64,000 bases of DNA. Source: Aphelocoma coerulescens (Eukaryota; Chordata; Aves; Passeriformes; Corvidae). Positions 10,916-22,576 of this stretch are shown piece by piece. Under the pieces are notes generated by a model that was not told the origin of the DNA, searched no databases, and worked only from the letters and a program-made list of their open reading frames with translations. Position numbers and translations under genes: made by a program. The stretch's first letter is position 1; each line of letters opens with the position of its first letter. The stretch covers positions 59,244,109-59,308,108 of the forward strand of contig NW_027184085.1 of assembly GCF_041296385.1 (NCBI RefSeq). Direction: 5' to 3'.

Positions 10916-13900
10916 GAAATATGGTTTGAAGAGACCAAACTGTACTGTTTGAGATTTTCTTCTTGCTGTATATCTGATCATATTGAAGTTAACATGAGAC
11001 AATGTTTGCAGATGCCACACCAGTGAACATCATTGTATGAAAATCTAAGACTATGTAATGCCAGTTAATAGATGGGAACATTGCATTGTGTTAGACTTTC
11101 TCCCAGGGAAAGTCACATCTCATCTCATTAATGTCTAAAAGAATGTTGCACAACCGTGAGCTGCCCACTCTCTTCTATGCCCAGGCCACATTTTACATCC
11201 TGCAAAAATGTTCCCTCTCACCAATCTGCTTGCAAAATATGTGCTATTTAGCTCCAAATCAACCACCACAGTAAGAAACCAGAAATACATGTAATTTGCT
11301 GAGTGCAGGCTCCAAAGAAAAGAGTCAGCCAAATTACACAAGAAGTAGAGTATGGAGACAATCTGCTGCAGAGGAAATCTCCTGTCCCAGACAGCAGGAA
11401 ATCCTTACCTTCCATAATTTTTTGTTCTCTGTACATTATTAAGGCTTATTTATCATACTTGTGTCTAGTACATTTTTTTCTTTCCATCAGGACTATCTCA
11501 TAGGAGACACTGCAGTCTGAATAGTGCTCTTTGATAGTGCAAAGTGTTTGGTATTACTTGCTATGTATGTTGCAGACTAATAGTAAATATCATTAATAGT
11601 GCAAAATGTTGTGTTTGCAAAGCTAATATCTGCATCCAGGCTTATGGTAAAAGCCACAGAGATCTCTTTTTCTCACAAAATACATATACACAGAATATAG
11701 CAAAATCTTCCAAATTTTCTATTCAGAAGAAACTTTATTTCAGGTTGAACTTCTGGAACAGTAGATCTCCTTATGGCTTTGACTTGATGCGGCAGGAGCA
11801 TGCCCTGGCTCTGTGCTCTTCATGTCATCCAGATGAGGAATGTGGTGGAAAAATACTGACATTTGTCCTATGGGCCTGGATCTGAGCAGCACAAGGGAGG
11901 AGGAAGGGAACCGGATGGTGTAGCTCATACGAGGATTCAGAAATCTTAACACAGCACTACATGTAGATGTGGGATATTGGATTAGGAACTGCATTTTATG
12001 TCATGTCCCCATCTCAAAATTCTTTTCTCTTTCCAATCTAATTCTGTTGTGAGGTCCATTTATTCAAACTTTTCTGATTTTTTACACATAGGTGAGTAAT
12101 AGGCTGAAGGTTTTTAATCCTGGTGCATTATCTATAGCACAATGAATTTTGGAATTCTCAGCATGGAAATGTTGTGAATACATGCTTGCAATTGCCATTT
12201 CCAGGTTAAAACTGTCATGCTAGAGCAGATTCCCTGGGAATCAGAGTTTTTACGTATATATAGAGAGATTTTTTTACCACTACTTCAGAATGGAGGTAGT
12301 TCTGGAACTACTCTGTTTTCAGGGACATGTGTTCTCACCTGAGTGCAGAATACAGTTATACTCACTGAGCCTTTATTCAAAGTTCTCTGTGGAAGACTTC
12401 TCATCAGATTTTTAAGGTATATAGCATGTGACCTGGTGGGAGACAGCACACTGAGTATGCAGGACTTAGCTCAGGGAGAAACAGAGTTTGGCAAGTCTCA
12501 TATCCACTGCCTCATTAATATGAATATCTGCTTAATTTGTTGCAACTTAAGTTTAAGGTTTTAATATTTTTAACATTAAGAAGAAAATCACCTTTGACAA
12601 CATGGAAAAAAGAAAAATCCCCTTTGACTGATTCATTTTCTGTAAGAAGAGACTCCTTCTCAGGGGAAATCTTGAATGCAGACTTTGTTTGGAGAAAATT
12701 TATATCTCACAGTTGCACAATTCTCAAAATGAAACCTTGTAACAGTAAGCCTGACAGGCCTTTAACTACAGCACAGCGGTGCTGCCAAATGCAACGCACA
12801 TTGCTGCTTTCCTGCAGAATGTTTTAAATAAGTCTTACAACAGGATTTCTCTACTAATTGCAGAAATAGATAAAATGCGCCTTGAGCAGCCATTATTCAC
12901 TTGACAGTAATTTTTCTTAAACTGTAAGTGGCATTCTGCTTCAGTAGTGCTCAAGCACCTGATATTCCCAAAAGAAATGTTAAAACTCTTCCATTAAGGA
13001 AATCACTGACTTGTGGATTCTGGCTTTCAGAACTGAAATTACCTGAGGTGGTGTGTGCTTGTCTTCTTTTAATCAGAGGGTTCCATATGCAAAAGCAAAT
13101 ACCTTCAGAGCCCTTTTTGTCTCCTTTCAGAGCATTTCCTATCCTATTAGCATAATGTATTATTTAGCCTGGAAAAAGTATTTAAAATATAGGAAACATA
13201 ACCGCCCATGTTAATTTTTAAAAAAGGTGAATTTTTTCAAAATTTGAAAAATGATTATTTGATGGGAAATGAATAAAAATCTACTCTGCAGATGGGGTGA
13301 TTTGATCCAGTTGGATCCCAGGAGTAGCAATACCAACTATCTTCGCTTCTGCAGGCTCCCTTAGAGATAGAAGAACTCTGTGTGCTGTGGGGTGCTGCCT
13401 CAGCTCTCAAGAAGTAGATCAGGTTTTCTGCACTTGATTTTCAGGCCCCTAGGTTGCTACTGCCCAAATGTGATCTGCAAGACCAAAGTGTTGCAGATCA
13501 ACTTTTTATCTCCATCCTTTAAACTCCTTAATTCATTGCTTGTGTGACTTGAGCTGTTATACCATATATGTTAAGAATATAAAAATTTGGGTTCACTTGC
13601 TTGCTCAGCTAAGAGTTTGAATTTTTAAGCAAGCAGATAGAACATAAAAAGCTTTAATGTGCATTAAAATCCAGTTAACAGAGAGCCTTTTTAAATTTTG
13701 TCTCCCCATTTAAAGAGAGGAAGAATCAATTTGAGGGAGACATAGACCTGAGTACAAACTGCCAATGATTCTGTGAAACAGTGTACTGCTCTTCTATTAA
13801 GAGTAGGAGATGCATGTAATAAAATTAATTTAAAATTAATCATAAATGACAGTTCCGTAGATTATGAATAGAAAACTTGCATAAGAAAGCACTGCAGGGG

Positions 13901-14999
13901 AATTAAAAGTAACATAAAATAAAAGGAATCTGAGTCACAAACCACCATCTCTTCATAAAAAAAATTCATATTGGTTGATCTCCTAGCAAATTTAAAATAC
14001 ACATTCATATTAACACTTGAATCCTTACTTAAGATGCAATAGGGAAGAAAGTTATGTATGATAATTAATATAATTTACATGAGGAATGATTAAATTTCTT
14101 CACTATAGCTCTAGAGAGAGACTGAAACAATTTAGAGTTTTGAGTAGTGAATAGTGAAATGCTGCATTTCAGGGTTTCTGAATGATATTAACTGGAAATG
14201 TAACTATAGGATTCCATGTGGCAATATCCCTATTTGAAATCAGGACTAAATAAATTATGATTACTTACAAGAAAAACAGGCGAGTAAAAGTAGATTAAAA
14301 TTTTTTTGCTACATCACTTCAAATAAAAGCTTCATGTTGGAATGGCTCTAGCAATGTCAGTTATTCTTTCGCATCAGTAGCTTGAAAAATTAACCTGGCA
14401 TGAAATATCTGAAATAGACTTTTTCTTAAAGTAGTATTATTATGAAATAAAACTATCTGTAAAGTGAGTAACCATGGAAACCAGAGGAAAAGACTACCAT
14501 GCTATGCTAGAAAACATAAACTCTCAGCTAATTGAAAACAAATTTTGAATATGTATCTCAGAAATCTCACTAGAAGTAAGAAATGATGAGAAAATGTGTT
14601 TCAAAGCGTGATGTGGCAGATAGGTGTCTTGATGAGTCCTGTATCTGTTTAACTTGCACTTTACTGAACCTGAAGCCCTCTGTGTAAAGAGTGCCATACA
14701 ACATGAACAGAAGCATGGTCCTTGTCCTAGAAAGCTCAATAACTAGACCATAAAAGAGATGCTCCAGGTTAACGGTTGAAGTGTATTATGCTAGACTGAG
14801 AGAAAGATTAGGGTTGATTTAGTGTGAAGTCTTACAGTGTTGGCCATCACAATGTCTGCTGGAATCAACAACCATCAAAGCCAACAACAGCTAGTATGGG
14901 AAAGGTTAAACCCTAGAAGTAGGTCTCTTTGGCAATACATCAAGACAATCTTTTAAATTAGCACAGCATCTGCTGAATGGAAAAAAATATCTTTAAGTT
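10916..14999. other. Unique AT-rich DNA without a recognisable gene
   Basis: No exon, RNA gene or repeat family is recognised. The ORFs of 70-113 codons show no domain pattern or splice context I can support. Confidence 0.6.
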
Positions 15000-15164
15000 C
15001 ACACCCTTCTGGAAGCCATGCCCCTTTCTCTGCACAACAGAAGAAGCCTCTTCTTGAATTTGCAGAGAGAAAATCCCCTCCTGGATTGTTTTTTTTCCCC
15101 ACAAGTCATAAGAGGAGCCAACAGAGAAAAGCAAATAAACAGGGTTGTAGTGGGTTCAGTTTGT
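15000..15164 (-). mobile_element. Stub of ERV leader sequence
   Basis: On the minus strand this lies directly after the LTR and primer-binding site, where a proviral leader should begin. A 61-codon open frame is present but I recognise no gag motif. The left limit is a guess because I see no further retroviral sequence. The provirus appears cut off within a few hundred bases of its 5' LTR. Confidence 0.45.
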
Positions 15165-15183
15165 AAACCGGGTGGAAACACCA
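15165..15183 (-). promoter_or_regulatory. Retroviral primer-binding site, tRNA-Val type
   Basis: The plus strand reads AAACCGGGTGGAAACACCA. This equals the 3' end of vertebrate tRNA-Val including CCA, with one C-to-T change at a CpG. On the minus strand it therefore forms a primer-binding site beginning TGGTGTTTCC. It lies six bases after the LTR end, as expected for the 5' LTR of a minus-strand provirus. Classical mammalian ERVL is named for a leucine primer, so the valine match is notable. Confidence 0.7.
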
Positions 15184-15189
15184 ACTGAA

Positions 15190-16717
15190 TGTAGTGGTTT
15201 GGTTCAAAATATCCATTACTTACTTATTTTCCTTCTGTGAAGTAAGAATTAGGACAAAGCAAAGCAGGCACAAAACTTAAAAGAATATAAAGAAGTTTAT
15301 TAACAGAACTAAAAGAAAGAAAACAAAGTCAGACTAAACCTTCACAACACTTCTCCTCCCCCACCTTTCTCCCTTCTCCCACTGACAACGTAAAAACACA
15401 ACCCTTGAGATTTTTTCAGTCATTTTACTATCTCTATAATAATCTTTTTCAGTTCACTTAGGGAGAGGAGTCTCTTTTGCTCATGCTATGGAGACATCTC
15501 CACAAGAAGTTCTCTCATGGCTTCAATGTCACAATGAGACAGCCACCCGGGATGGTTCTCTGCTTGCATGTGAGAGTCCCTCCCCTTGACTTACAGCTTC
15601 CCCCACAACTGCTTTTGAGGGTCCAATCTTTAGCTAATGGGGTACCATTTTAAGGATGAACTGTTCAGAAGCAAAAGGTTCTCTTCACTTATCTCTGGGA
15701 GCATCTTCATCTCTAGGAACAGAGGTCTTCTCCTTCCCTGGGAGCAAGGGTCTTCATCGCTTTCATCTCCCTCTATTCAAGTTTCTCGTCAAATCACAGC
15801 TACTTCAACATTTGCTTGTTTCAGCACAGATACTTTTGCTCACAATTGCAGTTTGAACGCTCCAGCCCCCATGCTTTCATGAAATTACAACGGGTATTCT
15901 GATGTATCATAGTCCATCACCACAGCTTTACAACAGAATTTCAGCTTCTAGGTTTGAACATCTCCTCCTTCTCCTCCCTCAGGGTTTCAGCTCTTCCTTG
16001 TTCACTGACTTTGGTGTCTTTATGGTGTTTTCTTCACGTGCCTTCTCCTTTCCGCTGAGTCGGGAGAGGATTGATGTCTGCAGGCTTCATCTGTTCTGGA
16101 GGAAGCTGACAGCACTACAAGGGCTAACCTCACCCGGGCCCCACAGCCGGCATTCGCTTATCGCTGTTTCTGACGTGATCGCTGCCGGGCAGCGGCCTCA
16201 GAGGAGTTCCGGCCGCACGGGGTGAGGGCCGGCCCGGCCGAGCCGCGCTGCCGGCCCGCCCGCCCGGAGCAGGGCTGCGGGGCCGCCCGCCCGGAGCGGG
16301 GCCGCGGCTGGAACAGGGCTCCGAGGCTCCGGGCTCGCTGTGTCCCGGCCGGCCCGGCCCGCACGGAGGGGCTGCGCCGGGTGTCCAGCGAGCAGAAGCG
16401 GCTGAGAGATCTCGGCCAAGCTGCGCCACAGCCGACCCGGCCCCGCCCCGCTGGGCCCCGCTGCGGGCCCCCAAGTCACCTGTTCAAAAGCCAGAAGCAA
16501 GAGAGGTTTCCCGGTTTTGTTTGTTCTTAAATGTGGATCACAGGAGCGTGTCAAGCTTCTTAAGTGGCTTAAAAAAGTTGCCAATATTCAAACTAGCCAG
16601 TTAATTGGTTCTATTGGGTCTGAAGGAAGCTGCAAAGCACCTCTTTGCAAAAGAATCACTTCTGTGGCTGATGGAGCCCTCCTTAACTAAAAACCCAAAC
16701 TATGCTAAACCATTATA
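15190..16717 (-). mobile_element. Long GC-rich ERVL-type LTR (5' LTR), minus orientation
   Basis: The element starts TGTAGTGGTTTGG at 15190. It ends near 16717 in a degenerate inverted copy (CTAAACCATTATA, compare CTAAACCACTACA), giving about 1.53 kb. On the minus strand AATAAA is the complement of 15296-15301, near the left end, so U3 occupies the right. U3 carries a strongly CpG-rich block at about 16130-16480. The adjacent tRNA-Val primer site marks this as the 5' LTR. No matching duplication is seen at the left, as expected because the left side continues into the leader. Overlapping open frames in the GC-rich block are composition artefacts. Confidence 0.75.
16130..16480. promoter_or_regulatory. 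CpG-rich island inside LTR U3
   Basis: This block contains many CCGG, GCCC and CGG words and dense CpG, in sharp contrast to the AT-rich surroundings. It sits in the U3 part of the minus-strand LTR and is probably its promoter/enhancer region. It should not be mistaken for a gene's CpG island. Confidence 0.6.
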
Positions 16718-17430
16718 AGGGTGTACATACCCTTTACTAAATATGCTATGGAAAGCTCTGAGACAAATGCAAGTGTTGCATTTATGAGAAGTGTGAGTGA
16801 GATATTTTCTTATTTAGAAAGGATAAAGTTATTAATTTACCTAGAACTTAAACTCTCATTTCCTGACAATGATTGGGACTCTGAAATTTATTGAGTTGGA
16901 AATGCTTTTCATTAAAGAGGCCATGTCTTCAGAAAAGAGAGTTCCTGTAAACTCTCAAAACCTGGCTGTATCTCAATGTTTCATCAGTTTCTAACATCTG
17001 ACATGAAGTGTAAGGGTACTGTGATAAGTAATCTGTATGAGGCCAGGCTAATATTGTGCCAAAAATATATTGGTGAGATTTGCTCATATGAAATCTGTGA
17101 AGGATATTGTGTCTGTCACATCTCTTTAATTTCACTCTGGGGCTAGGGGTGGAAGTGAAGGCAGTCTGGGATGCTGGATGGAGAAAATCTCAAATTTATC
17201 ACATGATGAGTGAACACTGTTATCAATTCTGAAACACTTGGTATGGGCATTTACAATCTGATTATCTTTTTCAGGCCTCTTCAACTTTCCTGGGACTACT
17301 TAGGTGTTTTGAGGCAAGCAGGCAAAGCAGCATATAATCTGCAAAGTTTCATAAAACTATTTAAAAAAATAACCACAACATCAGGACTCTGCATTGTTCC
17401 TAACCCTCCAGCTTTTAAAAAATATATATA
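16718..17430. other. Unique DNA between LTR and CR1
   Basis: No gene or repeat is recognised. The sequence is AT-rich and leads into the CR1 ORF1 homology that begins near 17430. Confidence 0.55.
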
Positions 17431-18374
17431 TTTGCAGCTTTAACAGCTGTAGACACCCACAAGCAAGGTCTGCAAGGAGAAACTGTACAGCAGCACACAG
17501 TGAAAATTGAAAAAAAAAGTGAGGAGTACTTGTGGGTGACTCTCTGTTAAGGGTCACCAAGGCCCCCACAGCTGCTTGGCTGACAGGGAGTCACAAGAGG
17601 TATTTTGCCTTCAGGGAGCTAAGGTCCGAGATGCTGCTGGGAAGGTGCCATAGTTTGTTCAGAGCACAGCCTGCTATCCTTTGCTACTTTTTCACATATG
17701 ACACTGCAATCTGGAATTTGAGCAGATGAGGGAAAGCTTCAGAGCCCAGGGAGTGCAAGTGAGAAGTATTGGTGTCCAAGTTATATTTTCTTCCATTTTA
17801 TGAGTTACAGGAGAGGGTGTAGCTGGAAATAGACATATAATTCAAATCAACTTCTGACTTTGTGGCTGGTGCTTTCTTGAGGGCTTTCGCTTTTTTGACA
17901 GTGGGGCATTCTATTATGATTATAGACTATCAGGGAGGGATGGCACCCACCTGTCTAGAAGAGGCAAGGGTATCTTTAGCAACACACTGACCGACTTAGT
18001 GAGGCAGGCTTTAAACTGAAGGACTTGGGGTACAGGATCCAGAGTGACAACACTCATGACATTGCAAGAAACTCGGGAATAGACCAGGCCAACCAGAGCT
18101 GCAAAAAATGCTACTTAGTTGCCTCCCAGGATGAGAATCAGAAGACCAACAGCCTCAAGGGTATGCATAGTGAAACACTCAGGCTAGGGAAGAAACAGGT
18201 GCAGCTGGAGCATAAGACACAGTCAGAGAGTTGAGTTGTAGAAACAACTGAAACATGGTGGGACAACTTGCATGACTGGAGGATCACGATGGATGGCTAT
18301 AAGTTGTTTGCAAAGATAGGCAAGGAGCAAGTGGAGTAGGAGTAGCCCTTTATGTTAAGGAGAACCTTGAATGT
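17430..18374 (+). mobile_element. CR1 retrotransposon, 5' part (ORF1 esterase and ORF2 endonuclease start)
   Basis: This is the left part of a diverged CR1 non-LTR element. VGDSLLR (17532-17552) matches the first block of the SGNH hydrolase (esterase) domain in CR1 ORF1. Sequence near 17930-18020 matches the end of that domain and the ORF1/ORF2 junction. From 18250 the frame reads ETWWDNLHDW then MDGYKLF, part of the ORF2 endonuclease, before stop codons. Frameshifts and stops show it is dead. The element is cut at 18374 by an ERVL LTR and resumes after it. It copied itself by target-primed reverse transcription when active. Confidence 0.75.
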
Positions 18375-19275
18375 TGTAATGGGTTGACCTTGGCTAGATA
18401 CCTGGTGCCCACCAAGTTCATCTCTCACTCCCTTCTGCAGCCTGGACAGGGGAGAGAAAATATAACAAAAGGTTCATGTGTTGAGATAAGGACCGGGAGG
18501 TCACAGGCAAAACTGCCTAGAGTTAGGGATATTAACTGAATTTATTGCTAACAAAATCAGAGAAGGATAATGAGAAGTAAAAAAAGACCTTAAAAACACC
18601 TTCTCCCCACCCCTCCCTCCCTTCCAGCTCTACCACCTATCCCAGTGGCACAGGGAAGCAGTGAGTGGGGGTTACGGTCAGTTCATCACCTGTGGCTTCT
18701 CCTGCTGATGAGGGCGAGGAGTCCTTCCCCTGCTCATGGTGGGGTCTCTCCCACAGGAGACAGTCCCCCATGAACTTCTCCAACGTGGCTCCATCTCACA
18801 GTCCTTGCCAAACTGCTGCAGCATGGGTCACTCTTCCACAGGGTGCAGTCCTTCAAGGACAGGGTGCTCCAGGATGGGCTCCTCTCTCCATGGGTCTCCC
18901 ATGGGGTCGCAGACTCCCCTCAGGCATTCCCCTGCTCTGGTGTGGGGCTCCTCCACAGGCTGCAGGTGGATCTCTGCATCCCCATGGACTTCCAAGGTCT
19001 CCAGGGGCACAGCTGCTTCACCATGGTCTTCACCATGGGCTGAAGTGGAATGCCAGCTCTGGTGCTTGGAGCACATCCTGCCCTTTCTTCTCCATTGACC
19101 TTGACATCTGCAGAGTTTTTCCTCTCACATATTCTCACCCTGGTCTTCTCTGGCTGCAATTACAAGTGAACAATATTTTTTTCTTTTTCTTCTTCTCCAA
19201 TGTTATCACAAAGATGTTACCACCATTTCTGATTGGCCCAGCCTTGAACAGTGGCATGTCCATCTTTGGACAGGT
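18375..19275 (-). mobile_element. ERVL LTR nested in CR1, minus orientation
   Basis: The LTR starts TGTAATGGGTTGACC, a motif I recognise as the complement of the 3' end of a widespread avian ERVL LTR. On the minus strand AATAAA is the complement of 18541-18546. The right part is U3, with the repeated 'ctccagg..tgggctcc..' type units and a homopyrimidine stretch. The right boundary lacks a clean ACA end, so the LTR 5' portion seems deleted. CR1 resumes after it without the rest of the endonuclease, so one deletion probably removed both. The 236-codon plus-strand frame across it is a chance open frame. Confidence 0.75.
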
Positions 19276-21114
19276 ACCAAGATGGAAATACAGACAAATA
19301 CCCTTTGAGAAATACAAGGTCATTGCCAGGGTGTGCAGAGATGCAGTTGGTAAAAAAAAAAAAAGCTCAGCTTGAACTGAAATTTGCCACAAGAAAGGGT
19401 TCTTCAGGTACTTAAACAGAAAATAGAAACAGAAGAAAAATACTGGCCTACTGTTTAACAGGACATGTGAATTAGTCACCAGCAATGAAATGTGGGAGAT
19501 TCTTAATACTTCCTTCACCTCTGTCTTTGCCAGTACTGTTGGGCCTCAGATATTGGGAAGAAAATTTTGAGTTGATGCAAACACAGACCTACCAGTAGAG
19601 AAGGAAGAGTTGGTATTTGAGCTGTTACAGAAACTTGACCCCTACAAATTTATGGGCCCTGACAATATCCACCCAAGGATGTTAAGAGAGCTGGCTGACA
19701 TAATTGTGAGGCTACACCCCATAATGTCTGAGAAGCTTTGGAGATCAGGGGACAACCAGAAGCTTGGAAGAAAGCTAAAGGCACTCCTATTTGCAGGAAG
19801 GGCTTAAATCCGACAATTATGGGTCTATCAGGTCTTCATTCCCTGGAAAAATTATGGAACAATTTTTCCTGGGAGATGCCACAAGTGAGATGAAGCACAT
19901 TTCTGGGAAAGGTCATCATGGATTCACCAATGGTAGATCATGCTTGACAAACATGACTGTCCTCTACAACAAAGTAACCTGCTTGGTCAGTGTGCAGCAA
20001 GTGGTGGACATTGTCCGCATGGATGTCTCCAAGGCTTTCAATACATATTCTCAGAGCTACCCCCTAGAAAAACTGATATGTTACAGCCTAGACAGGTGGT
20101 CTGTGAGGTGGGTGGAGAACTGGCTGCCTGGTTGCACCCAGGAGGCGGTGGTATAAAGCTCCTTTACAAATGGCCAGCCTATCACAAAAATGTGATCCCC
20201 CAGGCATAGATATTGGACCCAAAGCTGTTTAGTATCTTCAATAAATGATCTGGAGTATGGGATCAAGTGTACAGTGATGAAGTTTGCTAATGACTCCTAA
20301 CTAAGTGGGGATGTGGACACTTCATAAGGGACAGCCATCCTGTAGAGACACCTGGATAGGCTGGAATAGTAACAAGAACCTTAGGAGGTTCAACGAGGAC
20401 AAGTACAGGTATTGCACCTGGGAAAACATAAGCACAGATTGGCATCTACTTGTCTGAGGAGCAGCCCCGTGGAAAGGGACCTGGATGTCCTTGGACAGGC
20501 TCAGTGAACAGTCCTGCTATGGCAGAGAAAGCCAAGGGGATGCCAGGCTGCATCAACAAGCAGCAGCAGAGATAGAGGAGTTGTTATCTCACTCTGCTTA
20601 GCATTTATAAGGCTATACCTGGAACACTGTGTTCAGTTTTGGCCCCTGCCATAAAGAAAAAATGTGGACAAGCTGGCAAGGGTCCAGAGAAGGGGACCAA
20701 AGGACCAGGAAACCTGCCATATGGGAAAAGCCTTGGAGAACTGGGGTTTTCTATCTTGAGAAAGAAGGCTTAAGGGAGAACTAATCACCATGTTCCAGTA
20801 TTAAAAAGGCTGGCTACAAGGATGATGGAGACTCCATTTTTACAATGAGTCATATGGAGAAGATGAGGGGTAATGGGTACAAGTCACTCCTGGGGACATC
20901 TCATTTGGACACAAGAGGAAAATTTTCCCCCATGAGAACAATCATCCACCGGAATAAACAAAGGAAAGTGGTGGATTCCCTAATGTCAGACACTTTTAAG
21001 ATTTGGCTGAGCAAGGTGCTGAACCACCCTGTCTAAACTGGGCTTCTGCCAAGGAAGCCTGGACCACATAATCCTTGAGGTCCCCTTCCAACCCTGTATT
21101 CTGTGATTCTATGA
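19276..21114 (+). mobile_element. CR1 retrotransposon, 3' part (reverse transcriptase to 3' end)
   Basis: This continues the CR1 broken at 18374. It opens with the linker between endonuclease and reverse transcriptase. An RT N-terminal block (DPYKFMGPDNIHPRMLREL) follows within 19610-19807. In another frame come HGFTNGRSCLTN and the motif-A-like MDVSKAFNT (19791-20156), so at least one frameshift separates them. C-terminal RT sequence follows to about 21036. The copy ends with the CR1 hallmark, GGTCCCCTTCCAACC then a TTCTGTGATTCTATGA-like terminus at about 21114. It is a pseudogene-grade relic. Confidence 0.85.
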
Positions 21115-21634
21115 AAACCTAGAAGCAGTATAACCATTTCACTGTTAAACCTTGTTAAGCCTGATGAGGTTCTAGATGGGCTAAGAAAGAAAATGCCTAA
21201 TCCAAGTTACTTAACATCAGAATAGAGATCCAATGTTCATCATGCACATCATTGCAAGCGCTGTGTGTGACTCACCTACTGTCTATATGCTTTTGTTCTC
21301 CATCTGAGAGAGATGAGTAAAGATATATACACTGATATAGAGGTGCACAAATGTTGTGACAGTCTTACAACATGCTGTTTAATATAGAATAATGGAATGT
21401 TCAAAACAAATCTGCAACTTTACTGTAGTATGGGGATAATTTTCAAATGTGTATTTGCCATATAATTCCATGAAAAGTCAAATTCATTATCCAAACCATT
21501 TGCAGATCAAAACAAGCATAAAGTTGAAAATTGTTAGGAAATAATTAAGTGGAACAAGAGGACTTGATTTTGCCACTTGATTTTGATCTCCTCATCTTAA
21601 AAACAAACAGTAGAAAACCTAGTGGAAAAGGAGA
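21115..21634. other. Unique AT-rich DNA
   Basis: No gene or repeat is recognised in this gap between the CR1 terminus and a possible second CR1-like fragment. Confidence 0.5.
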
Positions 21635-21990
21635 AACTTCAGAAAGGGACAACAAGGATGATCAAAGGTACCAAGCAACTTCTGTACTAGGTCTAGCTGA
21701 GTAAACTAGTACTCTCCAGCTGGGATTAGAAGAATTTTGGAAGGCAGGTCCACAAATCATGTCATGTAGGAAGCAAATTGATTTTCTCACCACCTCCAGA
21801 ACATGCTAGTAGGAGCCTAGTTCAAAACAACAAAAGGTGTCTCCTAATCAGACAAATAGCAAGCTGTGATCCCTGTCAAGTCTGTTTTATTCATGAAAGA
21901 ATGAAATGGCAGGCTGGACAGGTTCTTGGAAGAGCAATTTATTTGAAGACTTGGGAAAAACATATGGTTACCAAATATAGGTACTAATAA
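21635..21990 (+). mobile_element. Possible very diverged CR1-like fragment
   Basis: The words 'gggacaacaaggatgatcaaa' near 21647 and a later block loosely follow the end of CR1 reverse transcriptase. The similarity is weak and I see no diagnostic 3' terminus. It could be chance. Confidence 0.25.
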
Positions 21991-22048
21991 CTCAGGCAGC
22001 CTCTGTGCAAAATATTGTTAAGTATGAAGCAGTTTGTGTAAGGAAGAG

Positions 22049-22054
22049 GAAACC
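22049..22054 (+). repeat. Target-site duplication, left copy
   Basis: GAAACC directly precedes the TGTTGC start of the LTR and recurs exactly at 22530-22535. Confidence 0.75.
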
Positions 22055-22529
22055 TGTTGCTACCTGTTCCATGCTTCCCTTCCCCCTCCCCAGGACAAGC
22101 CAGGACTTGCCTCTGCCATGTGCTCTGAACTCCTTTGTTCCAAGCGCGGGCAAAACCAAATGTAACTCAAACTCTTCAGCAGTGTCTGATTGGCCGCTCT
22201 CCCCGGGTCCGCCCCCCGTCCTCCCCTTTCCCCTCCTCCGAATAAAAGAAGGGCATAAGACGGGGCCCGCCCTCTTTGGTTTTGCAATCGTTCTGAGAGT
22301 ATCTGTGTGTTTGTGTTTCTGTTTGAAAGCTTCTAATTGCGGGAATTAGGCAAGCTGAAGACTATATTTCTCCCTCCTTGCTTCTACTGGTGGTATCAGC
22401 TTTGCAGCTAATATTTGCCGCTTTAGAGCTACTGAAATGCTGGATTGCCCGTGCTACCTCTCTAGGCTGCCCGAGGCTTTCTAAGGCATTGAACTGCGAG
22501 GCTAGCCAGTAAAAAGCTGTATCTCCACA
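22055..22529 (+). mobile_element. Solo LTR with 6-bp duplication, ERVK-like, plus orientation
   Basis: This 475-bp element begins TGTTGCTACC and ends TCTCCACA, flanked by an exact 6-bp duplication, GAAACC. An ATTGG box lies at 22189-22193 in a GC-rich U3. A TATA-like AATAAAAG lies at 22241-22248, followed by a GC-rich R/U5-like segment. The orientation follows from this order. A 6-bp duplication fits class II (ERVK-like) integration. No retroviral genes flank it, so it is a solo LTR. Reading it as a host gene promoter is less likely, because the ends and duplication define a mobile unit. Confidence 0.8.
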
Positions 22530-22535
22530 GAAACC
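22530..22535 (+). repeat. Target-site duplication, right copy
   Basis: GAAACC immediately follows the terminal CACA of the LTR and matches the left copy exactly. Confidence 0.75.
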
Positions 22536-22576
22536 CATGTATCCATTCCTTCTAGAATACCTTTGATTTCTTGCCT
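22535..22576 (+). repeat. Short near-identical segment, copy 1
   Basis: The core 'ccttctagaatac' followed by 'tttgatttcttgcc' is repeated at 24475-24516 with only a few mismatches. The copies are in the same orientation, 1.94 kb apart. I do not recognise a repeat family for it. It begins just outside the LTR. Confidence 0.65.

Noticed and set aside
10483..10938. 151-codon open frame on the minus strand
   Set aside because: It starts outside and runs through the solo LTR bounded by TGCTA duplications. It is not a gene.
16130..16584. Several GC-rich frames of 102-128 codons
   Set aside because: They overlap on both strands within the CpG-rich U3 of an LTR, where stop codons are rare because of base composition.
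18665..19375. 236-codon open frame on the plus strand
   Set aside because: It lies almost wholly within the minus-strand ERVL LTR and runs into the CR1, so it is a by-product of LTR composition.
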